Positions 21,818 to 30,771 of a DNA stretch of 64,000 nt are shown piece after piece. Source of the DNA: Vreelandella olivaria (GTDB taxonomy: Bacteria > Pseudomonadota > Gammaproteobacteria > Pseudomonadales > Halomonadaceae). The stretch is from assembly GCA_004295565.1 (NCBI GenBank), contig AP019416.1, positions 2,046,001-2,110,000 of the forward strand, given 5' to 3'. Position 1 is the stretch's first letter. Each line of letters opens with the position of its first letter. The notes under the pieces are model-generated. The model saw only the letters and a program-made list of their open reading frames with translations. It was not told the origin of the DNA and searched no databases. Made by a program: the position numbers and the translations under genes.

Positions 21818-22214
21818 ATGCAAACGGCACACGACATTTCCCAAAATAGGGCAGCGGCAGCGGCGGGCTTGAAAGCGGCGGTGCGCATTCTGGACAAATG
21901 GCGAGCGTCCGGTGAGCAGGGGAAGCGATTCTACGTGTTTCGCATAGTACTTACGCGCGTGCCCGGCGTGGGGATCTTGACGAGATCAAATTGGATAGCG
22001 ATCAGCTAACTCGGATCAGCTACTTACTCAACATCCATGCTGCATTGCGGATGATATTTGATAATCCGGAAAATCTTTATGGGTTCGTTAACCTGGTGAA
22101 CCACAATCCCTTTTCAATGGCCGTACGCCCCTCGAAGTGATGGGTTGCGGTGATTTTGCGGCGCTTTATGAAACCTTTAAGCGTATCGACAGCCTGCGGG
22201 GAAGCCAGTGGTAA
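21818..22214 (+). CDS. Xre/MbcA/ParS-type antitoxin (frameshifted)
   Basis: Antitoxin half of a RES-Xre type II toxin-antitoxin pair. It starts MQTAHDISQNRAAAAAGLKA at 21818 (AAGGAG upstream) and, after slips near 21925 and 22115, continues LDEIKLDSDQLTRISYLLNI, HAALRMIFDNPENLYGFVNL and PLEVMGCGDFAALYETFKRI to a TAA at 22212-22214. The C-terminal part is the DUF2384 toxin-binding domain, which ends in the usual helix before a W. About 132 residues. It would bind the RES protein and repress its own promoter. The toxin start overlaps its stop. Confidence 0.82.
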
Positions 22215-22897
22215 CGCCCACTGACTTGCCGACCCTACCAGTGGAAACGTCACTGGTTATCGCTTGGTCAATAGCAAGTTTCCGCCGATTGACCTATTCG
22301 ATGATGTGGCGAGCGCTGAAGAGTTCGCTGCACTCCATGCACTGCAGGCGTTAACCAATCCGCGGCTACAAAATGAGGTGGGTAATTTAGCGTTGCTACC
22401 CCACGAACAAATTCCGTTCGGAATTCGTGGCTGCTCTTATGCGGTGGCGCCGTTTACCCATGTAAATCCGCAGGGGTCGCGCTTTAGCGATGGTAGTTTT
22501 GGGGTGCTCTATATTGCCGATACCCTTGAAACGGCGATTGCCGAAGTAAAGCATCACCAGCAGGTGTATTGGCAAAACGTGCCGGGATTGCACTATGAAA
22601 GGTTCGTCTTTCGCGGATTAAAGGCCACTTTGATCAGGGTGGTTGCTGCGATGCACTCGCTTTACCCATTGAACATGCCATTTACGCAGCCGATGATTAT
22701 TCAGTCTCGCAACCCTTTGGTGCCGATATACGCCGATGCAGTGTTGGGCTCCGCTACTACTCAGTTCGCCGGTTGAATGCGAACTGCTGGGCGCTGATGA
22801 CACCACGCTGTGTGACCGATATTATCCAGACCACTCATTTGGAGATGATTTGGAACGGCGCCATTACTCAGGTGAATTATCTGCGTTTTCCCACTGA
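22208..22897 (+). CDS. RES-domain toxin (frameshifted)
   Basis: Predicted NAD+-degrading toxin. The probable start is GTG at 22208, overlapping the antitoxin stop. After a slip near 22258 the chain reads GYRLVNSKFPPIDLFDDVAS, then FRIRGCSY-like and HVNPQGSRFSDGSFGVLYIA, DTLETAIAEVKHH and, after slips near 22715-22760, LCWALMTPRCVTDIIQTTHL EMIWNG. The Arg, Tyr and Glu positions that name the RES fold are visible in the first half. One more slip near 22887 would end the gene at TGA 22895-22897, 15 bases from the convergent mntR stop. About 230 residues, the normal size. Together with the gene upstream it forms a complete module. Confidence 0.82.
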
Positions 22898-22911
22898 TAA
22901 CGCGCAGCAGG

Positions 22912-23388
22912 TTAGCTCTTTGCTGCTGCTCGGTGAAGCGCTGCATGATGGCGAGGGTTTCGTCGCTAACGTGGTGCTCCATGCCTTCAGCGTCAATACG
23001 CGCAGTCGCATCTCTCACTCCAAGAGCACGTAAGAAGTGCAGCACGATATCGTGACGGGCGCGTGACGTCTCCGCCATTTTCTGCCCCGCTTCGGTTAGG
23101 AACAGCGAGCGATATGGCTTGCTGGTGACCAACTCAAGCTCATTTAAACGCCGAATCATTTTGAAACCGTCGCCTGGCTTACCGCCATACGGTTGGCAAT
23201 GTCTGCCGCGCGGGCTTCGCCGCGGTGCGCCAGTAGGTCGCCAATCAGCTCAACATAGTCTTCAATCAGCTCGGTTTCGTGGGCATTTCGCACCGTTGCA
23301 TACTGCTGGGCATGCTGCTCCACAGGGGCAGTGCATCTCCAGGAATGCTTGGGGCAGGCAATGAGGCGTTCGGATTAGAATCAGTCAT
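22912..23388 (-). CDS. mntR: Manganese-dependent repressor MntR (DtxR family, frameshifted)
   Basis: Metal-sensing repressor of the neighbouring importer. It starts MTDSNPNASLPAPSIPGDAL at 23388. After a slip near 23335 it continues ETELIEDYVELIGDLLAHRG and the winged helix ARAADIANRMAVSQATVSK. After another near 23160 it continues MIRRLNELELVTSKPYRSLF, LTEAGQKMAETSRARHDIVL and EGMEHHVSDETLAIM. The His and Glu residues of RHDIVLHFL and EGMEHHVS are the expected metal ligands of the family. A slip near 22920 gives a stop at 22912. About 158 residues. Divergent from the ABC genes across a strong dyad. Confidence 0.85.
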
Positions 23389-23450
23389 TGGTAAATTATA
23401 TCGGAAGCAGTGGGAACAATCATTGGATAGTCGGGGATGGTAACGTATTT

Positions 23451-23490
23451 TTGTGCAATATTGTTAGCCAAGGCTAAACTGTTTGCACAA
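23451..23490. promoter_or_regulatory. Nested 40-bp dyad, probable MntR operator
   Basis: TTAGCC-AA-GGCTAA (23464-23477) is a perfect palindrome. A second inverted pair, TTGTGCAA (23451-23458) and TTGCACAA (23483-23490), has exactly the same centre, between 23470 and 23471. The inner part resembles DtxR/MntR boxes. It lies 62 bases from mntR and 55 from the binding-protein gene, placed to control both. Confidence 0.6.
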
Positions 23491-23545
23491 TGCTTTCTTG
23501 TTGAGCTACAGTCTACTTATCGGTCATGAACAAAAGGGAGAGACA

Positions 23546-24462
23546 ATGAGAAAGCGCAATCTGGGTATGGCCTTGAGCCTACCGCTATGGCTGAGCGCTG
23601 GACTAGCCAGTGCCGAAGCGCAAGAGAGTGCTGTGTCTCCCCCTGAATGTGGCCGTCACTTTTTCTGTGCTTGGCGATATTGTCGCCAGCGTGGCAGGGG
23701 AGGATGCTAACGTTTCGGTGCTAACGCCAGTGGGTGCTGAAGTGCACGAATGGGAATTAACCCCAGTAATTTCGCTGCCTTGGAAACAGCAGACGTGGTG
23801 TTTTACAACGGCTACCAGTTAGAGCAGTGGATGCCCCAAGTTGAAGCAACGTTAATTGACGGAACACCACTGGTGGCGGTCGCCGAAGCCTCTGAATACC
23901 CTCAAACGATCATTACCGGCGATATGGAAGGCGATGTCGATCCTCATCTCTGGATGGATCCGCGTGCGGTGTCAGCCTATGTCCAGGTCGTCGCTAATGA
24001 GTTAGAGCATTTGCTTCCCCAGCGAGCTGAAGAGTTCCAGCAGCGTGCTGAAGCGCTAAAGAAGAGCTGCATGCCCTGCATGTTGAACTCCAGGAGCGCT
24101 TAGAAGCGATACCGGAAGAGCGCCGTGTGCTGCTGAGTAGCGAAGCGGCCTTCCTATATTTCTCAGACGCTTATCACTTTGAGCACGACGGCATCTGGGG
24201 AACCAATGCCGAAACTGAGGGTTCACCCCGTCAGCTAATGCGCGTGGTGGATATGATTAACGAACGGCAACCGGCGGCGCTGTTCTGGGAGAGCACTATT
24301 TCCGACCGCCACGTCACCAGTCTGGCAAGGGATACCGGCGTTAAAGTCGCAGGGCCGCTATATGTGGACTCGCTTAGCGAGCCAGAGGGTGAAGCGGGTG
24401 ATTATTTCACCATGATGCGCCACAACGTTGAGCTGTTGCGCCAAACATTGGCAACTGAGTAA
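23546..24462 (+). CDS. Mn/Zn ABC transporter substrate-binding protein (three frameshifts)
   Basis: Periplasmic metal-binding protein of the cluster A-I (MntC/ZnuA/TroA) family. Starts MRKRNLGMALSLPLWLSAGL at 23546 after AAGGGAGAGAC; signal peptide ends SAEAQ. Restored frame: LNVAVTFSVLGDIVASVAGE, EVHEWELTPSNFAALETADV, VDPHLWMDPRAVSAYV, LSSEAAFLYFSDAYHFEHDG and ALFWESTISDRHVTSLARDT. The His, His, Glu and Asp ligands of the family are in place. There is no His-rich loop as in ZnuA, which with the adjacent mntR favours manganese. Slips near 23640, 23740 and 24060. Confidence 0.85.
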
Positions 24463-24468
24463 ACGATC

Positions 24469-25294
24469 ATGGCAACGACTTTTGGCGGCGCCCCGGTGGC
24501 GATTAATATTAAAGGGCTCTACGCAGCCTATCAGCGCCAGCCCGTCTTGGAAGACATTAACTTGCAGTTCCCGGCGGGTAAATGGACGGCCATTGTGGGG
24601 CCGAATGGTGCGGGTAAATCGACGCTTTTCATGTCCTTACCGGTAGCATGAAAGCGCTGCGGGGAGTGTGCAGGCGTTTAATGAGCCGATTGCGATGCAC
24701 CGGAAAGCGGGTCACATTGCCTACATGGCTCAGCGGGAAGCGATTGAGTGGGATTTTCCTGTCTCCGTATGGGAGACCGTTATGGGCGGCCGCTACGGGC
24801 ATATGCGCAGTGATCCGCTGTGGCGGCGCTTGTTGCCTTCGCGCTGGTACCATTCCCGTCATGGTGAGGCTGTGCGTGAGGCTTTGGTGGCAGTCGATAT
24901 GTTGGCACTGGCGGAGCGTCCCATTGGCGCGCTCTCAGGCGGGCAGAAAAAGCGCGTATTACTGGCCCGTACGCTCGCCCAGCAGGCCAACATTTTGCTC
25001 CTCGATGAGCCTCTGGCGGGCGTAGACCCGCCCAGTGAGCGTTTGATTTTAGGCGTACTCGCCCGGGAGCGGGAGGCAGGGCGTACGGTTATCATGGTGA
25101 CTCACGATATGCCCGGTGCCCGTCGGCATGTTGACCATGTGGTGCTGATAAACCGCTTTATCCGTGGGGTAGGGTCGCCTGATGAAATGCTCAGTGATGC
25201 CAAATTGGCTGAACTGGCGGTGAGCTCTATCGAACAGTCGGCGAACGATGTGCGCGTCGCTGAATCAACTTCCTTTATGCCAGCCCAGGGGTAA
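24469..25294 (+). CDS. Mn/Zn ABC transporter ATP-binding protein (frameshifted)
   Basis: Cytoplasmic ATPase of the metal importer. Starts MATTFGGAPVAINIKGLYAA six bases after the binding-protein stop. Walker A is IVGPNGAGKSTLF, the Q-loop HIAYMAQREAIEWDFPVSVW has the pattern seen in the Mn/Zn class, the signature is LSGGQKKRVLLARTLA, Walker B is ILLLDEPLAGVD and the switch His is in MVTHDMPGA. Slips near 24632 and 24660 break the part just after Walker A. About 275 residues. It is followed 5 bases later by the permease gene. Confidence 0.88.
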
Positions 25295-25299
25295 GCGAA

Positions 25300-26253
25300 G
25301 TGGCAGAACTAATGACGGCATTGAGTCTGTTTGGCGATGCCTTGGTGAGTGGGCTCATCGCTGCGCTGATGGTCATTGTCAATCTATTACCCGATGGCAT
25401 CTCAGACGCCTTTCAATATGCCTTTATGCAGCGTGCCTTATTAACCTCGGTGCTGGTGGGCGCTATTTGCGGCATTTTATCCTGCTATGTGGTGCTGAAA
25501 CGCTGGTCGTTGTTGGGGATGCGATTTCCCACGCAGTGCTGCCAGGGTGGCGATTGCCTACCTGTTAGGTTGGCCCTTTTTGTAGGCGCGTTTATAACCG
25601 GCGCCTTAACCTCGGTGGGCATTGGTGCAATTGAGCGCCACACGCGGATTAAGTCCGACGCGGCCATGGGATTGATGTTCACGAGCGCCTTCGCGCTGGG
25701 CATAGTGATTATCAGCAAAATTGCCTCTAGTACTCACCTGATGCATATTCTATTTGGCAACGTACTGGGCGTTAAACAGTCGGCGCTGTTGCTGACATTG
25801 GTCGCCAGCGTGATTGCCCTGTTAGTCGTTTGGCTCGCCTACCGTCCGCTGCTTCTTTATGCCTTTGACCCTCTGCAGGCCCAAGCGCTGGGCTTTAATA
25901 CCAGCGTCATTCACTACGGGTTGATCCTGCTACTCACCCTTACCATCGTGGCGAGTTTGGAAACAGTGGGAATTATTCTGGTGGTGGCGATGCTGATCAC
26001 GCCTGGTGCGACGGCACACCTGCTGACCGACCGTTTTAAAACCATGATGCTGATTTCCGTGGGGGTGGGGGTTAGCTCAGCGGTCATTGGACTGTGGCTT
26101 TCGGTAGTGCTGGACGTCGCCTCGGGCGGCACCATTGTGTTGGTCGCTACCAGCTGGTTCTTTATGGCGCTGCTGTTCTCACCCAAGCAGGGAGTGCTGG
26201 CGCGTTTTGGCGCCATCGCCAGGTTGGTTAGCGGCAGATTTTTATGTCGTTAA
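25300..26253 (+). CDS. Mn/Zn ABC transporter permease (two compensating frameshifts)
   Basis: Integral membrane permease of the ABC-3 family with about eight hydrophobic segments. The start is GTG at 25300 (VAELMTALSLFGDALVSG) or ATG at 25312. Two slips, near 25516 and 25570, cancel each other; between them the true frame reads GDAISHAVLPGVAIAYLLG, the conserved family motif, which the raw frame garbles. Later parts are ERHTRIKSDAAMGLMFTSAF and IILVVAMLITPGATAHLLTD. About 318 residues. The C-terminus may also be slightly off, as the family often ends in a charged tail. Third gene of the importer operon. Confidence 0.87.
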   Translation: MAELMTALSLFGDALVSGLIAALMVIVNLLPDGISDAFQYAFMQRALLTSVLVGAICGILSCYVVLKRWSLLGMRFPTQCCQGGDCLPVRLALFVGAFITGALTSVGIGAIERHTRIKSDAAMGLMFTSAFALGIVIISKIASSTHLMHILFGNVLGVKQSALLLTLVASVIALLVVWLAYRPLLLYAFDPLQAQALGFNTSVIHYGLILLLTLTIVASLETVGIILVVAMLITPGATAHLLTDRFKTMMLISVGVGVSSAVIGLWLSVVLDVASGGTIVLVATSWFFMALLFSPKQGVLARFGAIARLVSGRFLCR

Positions 26254-26474
26254 TGTCGTCGTTCATTATTTGGAACCACTAAACGCCTCTTCTCCTGCCT
26301 TGCCGCGAATAAAAACAGTCGCCAGGGTGGCAGTAAGTGAAACGTCAGCAGCTCTTAATATGCCAATCACCATTCGGCCGGGCAGGGCGTGTAGTTCGCG
26401 TTTGCCTTTGAGCAGTTGGTGCTTGGTCGCTAATAGCCTGCTTGTCGAATCTCTAAAGCGCGTAACGACGCTGA

Positions 26475-26925
26475 TTATCTTCCAACTCGCCAGTGCTTTT
26501 GCATTTCTATAAAAGTAAACGATGCTGACCAAGTGATTAAAACGAAACCTGTTAAGGCCAGCGTGCCGTACAGAAAGCGTACCGGCCCCATGGCATAAAT
26601 ATCGCCATAGCCCACAGTGGTATAGGTCACCGCAGAGAAGAAGATATAATCAAGGACGTTGAAGCTGTCGTACCCTTGTAAAGCGCCGATGCTTAACTGG
26701 TCGGTTAACCACCAGCCAGTGATCCCGAACAGCCAAATTTCAGCAATGTGTGTTATTAACACGCCAAACGCCATCCCCAGGATGCGTTGCCGGTGGGGCC
26801 GACGAGATTTTTCTATTTGGCGCGAGGATAAGCCACAGTGCTTCATAGTGAAGCAGCACTGCAATGACCACGGTAATAAAGGTGGTTACCACCACGGCGA
26901 CATGCTCAGGGTAGGGAATAGTCAT
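26475..26925 (-). CDS. Two-helix K+ channel family protein (one frameshift)
   Basis: Small potassium-channel subunit. Starts MTIPYPEHVAVVVTTFITVV at 26925. The first helix precedes a slip near 26815; then come a second helix (MAFGVLITHIAEIWLFGITG), the pore helix and selectivity filter AVTYTTVGYGDIYAMG, and a last helix LYGTLALTGFVLITWSASF. About 150 residues with no cytoplasmic ligand domain. Convergent with the metal permease gene. The 221 bases between them hold no gene I can support. Confidence 0.82.
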
Positions 26926-26951
26926 CTTAACAAGTAGTCAACCTTGGCTCG

Positions 26952-27077
26952 TTAGCATAACCGGGTTCCCATCAGCAGCAAGGTAGCATCCATATGCTGC
27001 CAGCCCCACCATGCGAGTATTAAACAGGTAAGCAGCAGAATGGCTGCCATGGTCTTGAGTGAGTTATTGATGGTCAT
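26952..27077 (-). CDS. 41-residue single-helix membrane peptide coupled to the MFS gene
   Basis: A small open frame, ATG at 27077 to TAA at 26952. It reads MTINNSLKTMAAILLLTCLI followed by LAWWGWQHMDATLLLMGTRLC. One hydrophobic helix (AAILLLTCLILAWWGW) with a basic N-terminus. Its start overlaps the MFS stop as ATGA, which is strong positional evidence for coupled translation. I do not recognise a family. It may be a small accessory of the carrier or of the K+ channel that follows, or a chance frame. Confidence 0.5.
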   Translation of the reverse strand: MTINNSLKTMAAILLLTCLILAWWGWQHMDATLLLMGTRLC

Positions 27078-28279
27078 GGAGTCACCGTTGTTGACTGCGA
27101 GCGCTCGAGCGGCTTTTCATTGATAAACCAATGCAGTGCAGCAGCGACGACCGAGAGCACAATAGCAATTTGCCAGACCGTATTATAGTTGCCAGTCAGG
27201 TCATAAAATAGCCGCCCAGCCAGACGCCCATAAAAGAGCCTAGCTGGTGAAACAGAAACACGATGCCGCCCAGCATCGAGAGGTGGCGAACACCAAAGAC
27301 GGAAGCCACGATACCGTTGGTTAACGGTACGGTTGAGAGCCACAGTAGCCCCATGACAATACCAAACAGGTAAGCGCTAACCGGGCTTAACGGCAAATAA
27401 ACAAAGGCGGTAATCACCACGCCACGAATCAAATAGAGCCAGGTTAACAATTTGGGTTTCGACCAGATGCCGCCCATCCAACCCGCCGTATAAGTGCCGA
27501 CAATATTAAACAGCCCCACTAGTGCCAGTACCGTTGTCCCCACTTGCACCGCCAGCCCTTTATCGAATAAATAGCCGGGAAGGTGTACGGCAATGAACAC
27601 TACCTGAAAGCCGCAGACAAAAAAGCCTAAACAGAGTAGCCAAAAGCCTTTTGGCCTGCTGCTTCATTGAGTGCATCTTTTAGGCTTAAATCGGACGCCG
27701 TTTTGGCCGAGGGCTTATCACGCAGCATGGCCCCCAACGGGATAATAATAGTGGCAATGGCGGCCATGGCCATTAACGCCGCCGCCCAGCCTAGCCACTC
27801 TAGCAAACCAAGTGTGCCGGGCAGCATCGCGAACTGCCCAAACGAGCCTGCCGCGCTAACAATGCCCATGGCCATACTGCGTTTTTCAGGTGCCACTGCA
27901 CGGCCAACAGCGCCAAGGATCACCGAGAAGGTTGTCCCGGAGAGGCCAAGACCAATCAATAGCCCAGCGCTGACCGTCATGCCCAGCACCGAGGTAGAGA
28001 GGCTCATGAACAGTAGCCCCAAGGCATACAGCAAACCGCCAACCACAATAATCCTGGCCGCACCGAAACGATCCGCCAGTGCCCCGGTAAAGGGTTGCGA
28101 TAAGCCCCAAACCAGGTTTTGCAAAGCGAGTGCAAAGCAAACACCCCACGCCCCAGCCAAGCTCGCTGCTAAGGGGCTCCATAAAGAAACCCGAAGCCAT
28201 GGCGCAATCCCATGGCGGTGGATATAACCAGACTTCCCAATATGATCAGCAGCAGTGAGTGGCGAACAACGAAGGCCAT
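27074..28279 (-). CDS. MFS transporter (several frameshifts)
   Basis: Twelve-helix major facilitator carrier, about 400 residues. Starts MAFVVRHSLLLIILGSLVIS at 28279, then GLRHGFGFFMEPLSSELG after a slip near 28180. The loop 2-3 motif is TGALADRFGAARIIVVGG, close to the GxLaDrxGrkxxl pattern. Later parts include SAGLLIGLGLSGTTFSVILG, APEKRSMAMGIVSAAGSFGQ and FGVRHLSMLGGIVFLFHQLG, which resembles the monocarboxylate and oxalate/formate type groups. Slips near 27620 and 27200. Substrate cannot be told from sequence. Ends ERSQSTTVTP, overlapping the small peptide. Confidence 0.83.
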
Positions 28280-28443
28280 GATGTTCTCTTTATTGGCAGG
28301 CTAACAGTTAGCACACTATCGCATGCGTTGTGCGCTTTTAGAAGCTAGGAATAGGCAAGTAAGGCAGTATTAGTTTTACGCTATTAATCTGCTAAAATCC
28401 GCCCCTTGCTGTCAATGACCTCTCAATAGCTCTAGGAATTTTC

Positions 28444-29785
28444 ATGAATGCAGTAATTCTTGCGGTGCTCGTGATGGTGGCGCTATCGCTGGCGCGTGTC
28501 TCAGTGGTATTTGCGTTAGTCGTCGGCGCTTTAGTGGGCGGTTTAGTGGGTGGGTTGTCGCTAGAGCAAACGCTGGACGCCTTTAATACAGGCGTTGGCG
28601 GCGGAGCCCAGGTAGCCCTGGCCTACGCCACCTTGGGGGCCTTTGCGGTGGCGATCTCCCGCTCTGGATTACCGGATATGCTGGCTAACCGTTTGATTAC
28701 ACTGCTCGGCAAAGAGACCAACGCCGTGCATCAGGCGCGGGTCAAAATGCTGTTGCTAACGGCTGTGTTGTTGGTGGCTATCTCTTCCCAGAACGCTATC
28801 CCGGTTCACATCGCCTTTATCCCCGTGCTGATTCCGCCGCTGTTGACCGTGATGAACCGTTTAAAGCTGGATCGTCGTGCGGTGGCCTGTGCGCTTACCT
28901 TTGGTTTAACGGCACCCTACATGCTGCTACCGGTAGGGTTTGGGGCGATCTTTCTCAATGACATTCTTCTGGCCAACTTAAATAGCGCCGGGGAGCCGTT
29001 AGGGTTGGAAATTACTCGCAGCATGGTGCCGATGGCCATGGCAGTTCCGGTGGGTGGTATGGCGTTGGGGTTAATCGTTGCGCTGTTTTGGAGCTATCGC
29101 CGCCCGCGAGAGTACCAGGCTCAAGATATGGCTAACGCCAACGTTACTGAAGGCCATGCCCTCCCAAGCCGCATAAGCTGGGGCTTGTGATGTCGGGTGT
29201 CGCTATTGTCGCCGCCCTCGGTCTGCAGCTTTACAGCGGCTCAATGATACTGGGCGGTTTGGTAGGGATTGGCCTGCTTTCAATGGGCGGCATCTTTAAG
29301 TGGCGCGAAGCGGACGACCTGTTTACCAGCGGTATGCGCATGATGGCGCTGATCGGTTTTATCATGATCTCCGCGGCGGGCTTTGCCGAAGTCATGAAAA
29401 CCACGGAGAGATTGATGCGTTGGTATCGGGGGCCTTTGCACTCTTTGGCGATAACCGCGGCTTAGCGGCGCTGGTGATGCTGCTGGTAGGGCTGTTTATT
29501 ACCCTGGGTATCGGCTCGTCGTTCTCCACCATTCCGATTATTGCCGCCATTTTTGTGCCTTTGGCGGTACAGTTTGGCTTCTCGCCCATGGCCACAGTCG
29601 TGCTGGTGGGAACCGCCGCGGCGCTAGGCGATGCTGGCTCGCCAGCGTCGGATTCAACAGGGCCAACCTCAGGCCTTAACGTCGATCGCCAGCACGATCA
29701 CATGTGGGACAGCGTGGTGCCGACGTTTCTGCACTACAATATCCCGTTAGTGGGCTTTGGCTGGCTAGCGGCGATGATGCTCTGA
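28444..29785 (+). CDS. Na+/H+ antiporter family protein (two frameshifts)
   Basis: Polytopic inner-membrane protein of about 447 residues with 11-12 hydrophobic segments, matching the Na+/H+ antiporter family of the ion-transporter superfamily. Starts [20 protein letters not shown] at 28444. Key parts: [58 protein letters not shown], then [36 protein letters not shown] and [20 protein letters not shown]. Slips near 29170 and 29430. Fits the needs of a halophile for Na+ export. Divergent from the MFS gene. Confidence 0.82.
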
Positions 29786-29799
29786 AAGTCCTCTCTTTA

Positions 29800-29834
29800 A
29801 ACTAAAAGGGACAACTTGGTTGTCCCTTTTAGTT
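29800..29834. terminator. Bidirectional terminator between antiporter gene and trmJ
   Basis: Perfect 16-bp stem AACTAAAAGGGACAAC / GTTGTCCCTTTTAGTT with a 3-base loop; T-rich on both sides, so it can end transcripts from either of the convergent genes. Confidence 0.8.
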
Positions 29835-29849
29835 GCTTTAACGCTATCA

Positions 29850-30579
29850 CTATTTAGGCAGATGGCTTTCAAACGCGCTTAATAGCCCTCTTAACAACGA
29901 AAGCTCTTTACGGCTGGGCTGAGCACGGGCGAAGAGCGCCTGGAGTTGCTCTTCAGTGCGGGCGTGGGGCTGGGTTAAAAGCCACTTGCCTGCGTTAAGC
30001 GGCCCAGATGGGCCTGAAAGTGTAAGAACTGTTCCCGGCTGGGCGGCGTTGCCTCCAGCGGGCGCTGATAAGTAAAGCCGCTCTCATCACCTTTACGCCA
30101 GGCGCGATGTACTTCATAAGCCAGTATCTGTACCGCCTGGGATAAATTGAGAATGCCGTAATCAGGATTGGCGGGAATGCTGACCTGATGCGTGCAGCAG
30201 CGAATCTCATCGTTAGTCAGCCCCGAACGTTCACGCCCAAACACCAGCGCCACCGGCGCCGTTTGCGCATTCAGGATGACGTCTGCCGCCATCTCATCGG
30301 GTTCGTCAAAGTGGGGCAGGGCAGGTTACGCAAGCGTGCACTGGCACCCACGACCTGAACGCAATCGTTAACGGCTTCCTCCAGCGAGTTAACCACACGC
30401 GCACTCTCCAGCACATCCGTAGCGCCCGCGGCTAGCCGAGTCGCTTCTTCAGCGGGGAATAGGCGCGGATTAACCAGTACCAGCTCGGTTAAGCCCATGG
30501 TTTTCATGGCCCGTGCCGCCGCGCCGATATTGCCGGGGTGGAAAGTCTGAACGAGTACGATACGGATATGCTGCAACAT
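29850..30579 (-). CDS. trmJ: tRNA (cytidine/uridine-2'-O-)-methyltransferase TrmJ (frameshifted)
   Basis: SPOUT methyltransferase that 2'-O-methylates position 32 of tRNAs. Starts [20 protein letters not shown] at 30579, with [20 protein letters not shown]. Knot motifs follow the slip near 30300: [18 protein letters not shown] and [20 protein letters not shown]. Another slip near 29995 hides the C-terminal helix, which reads [34 protein letters not shown] and ends with TAG at 29850-29852. About 243 residues, as in E. coli. Confidence 0.9.
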
Positions 30580-30689
30580 GCGCTGATTTTGCCCTATAGC
30601 CTTATAAAAATTCGCGCTGATAGTACCACGTTCGCTCTACGCGATGGGGCAAGGAGATATTGGGTTGTAATGAATCTAGTGATCTTTCA

Positions 30690-30722
30690 AAACGCAACAA
30701 CCCCGCACGAGGCGGGGTTGTT
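30690..30722 (-). terminator. Terminator after groL
   Basis: Minus-strand stem AACAACCCCGC / GCGGGGTTGTT with a five-base loop, followed by GCGTTTTG. It lies 50 bases past the groL stop. Confidence 0.8.
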
Positions 30723-30771
30723 GGTGACTGCTTTGCAGCTAGCAGTCTTGAGCAGAGGGCTCAGGGTTGCA

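Noticed and set aside
26254-26532. 88-codon minus-strand frame between the metal permease and the K+ channel
   Set aside because: No ribosome site, and it overlaps the channel C-terminus in another frame; composition alone does not support it.
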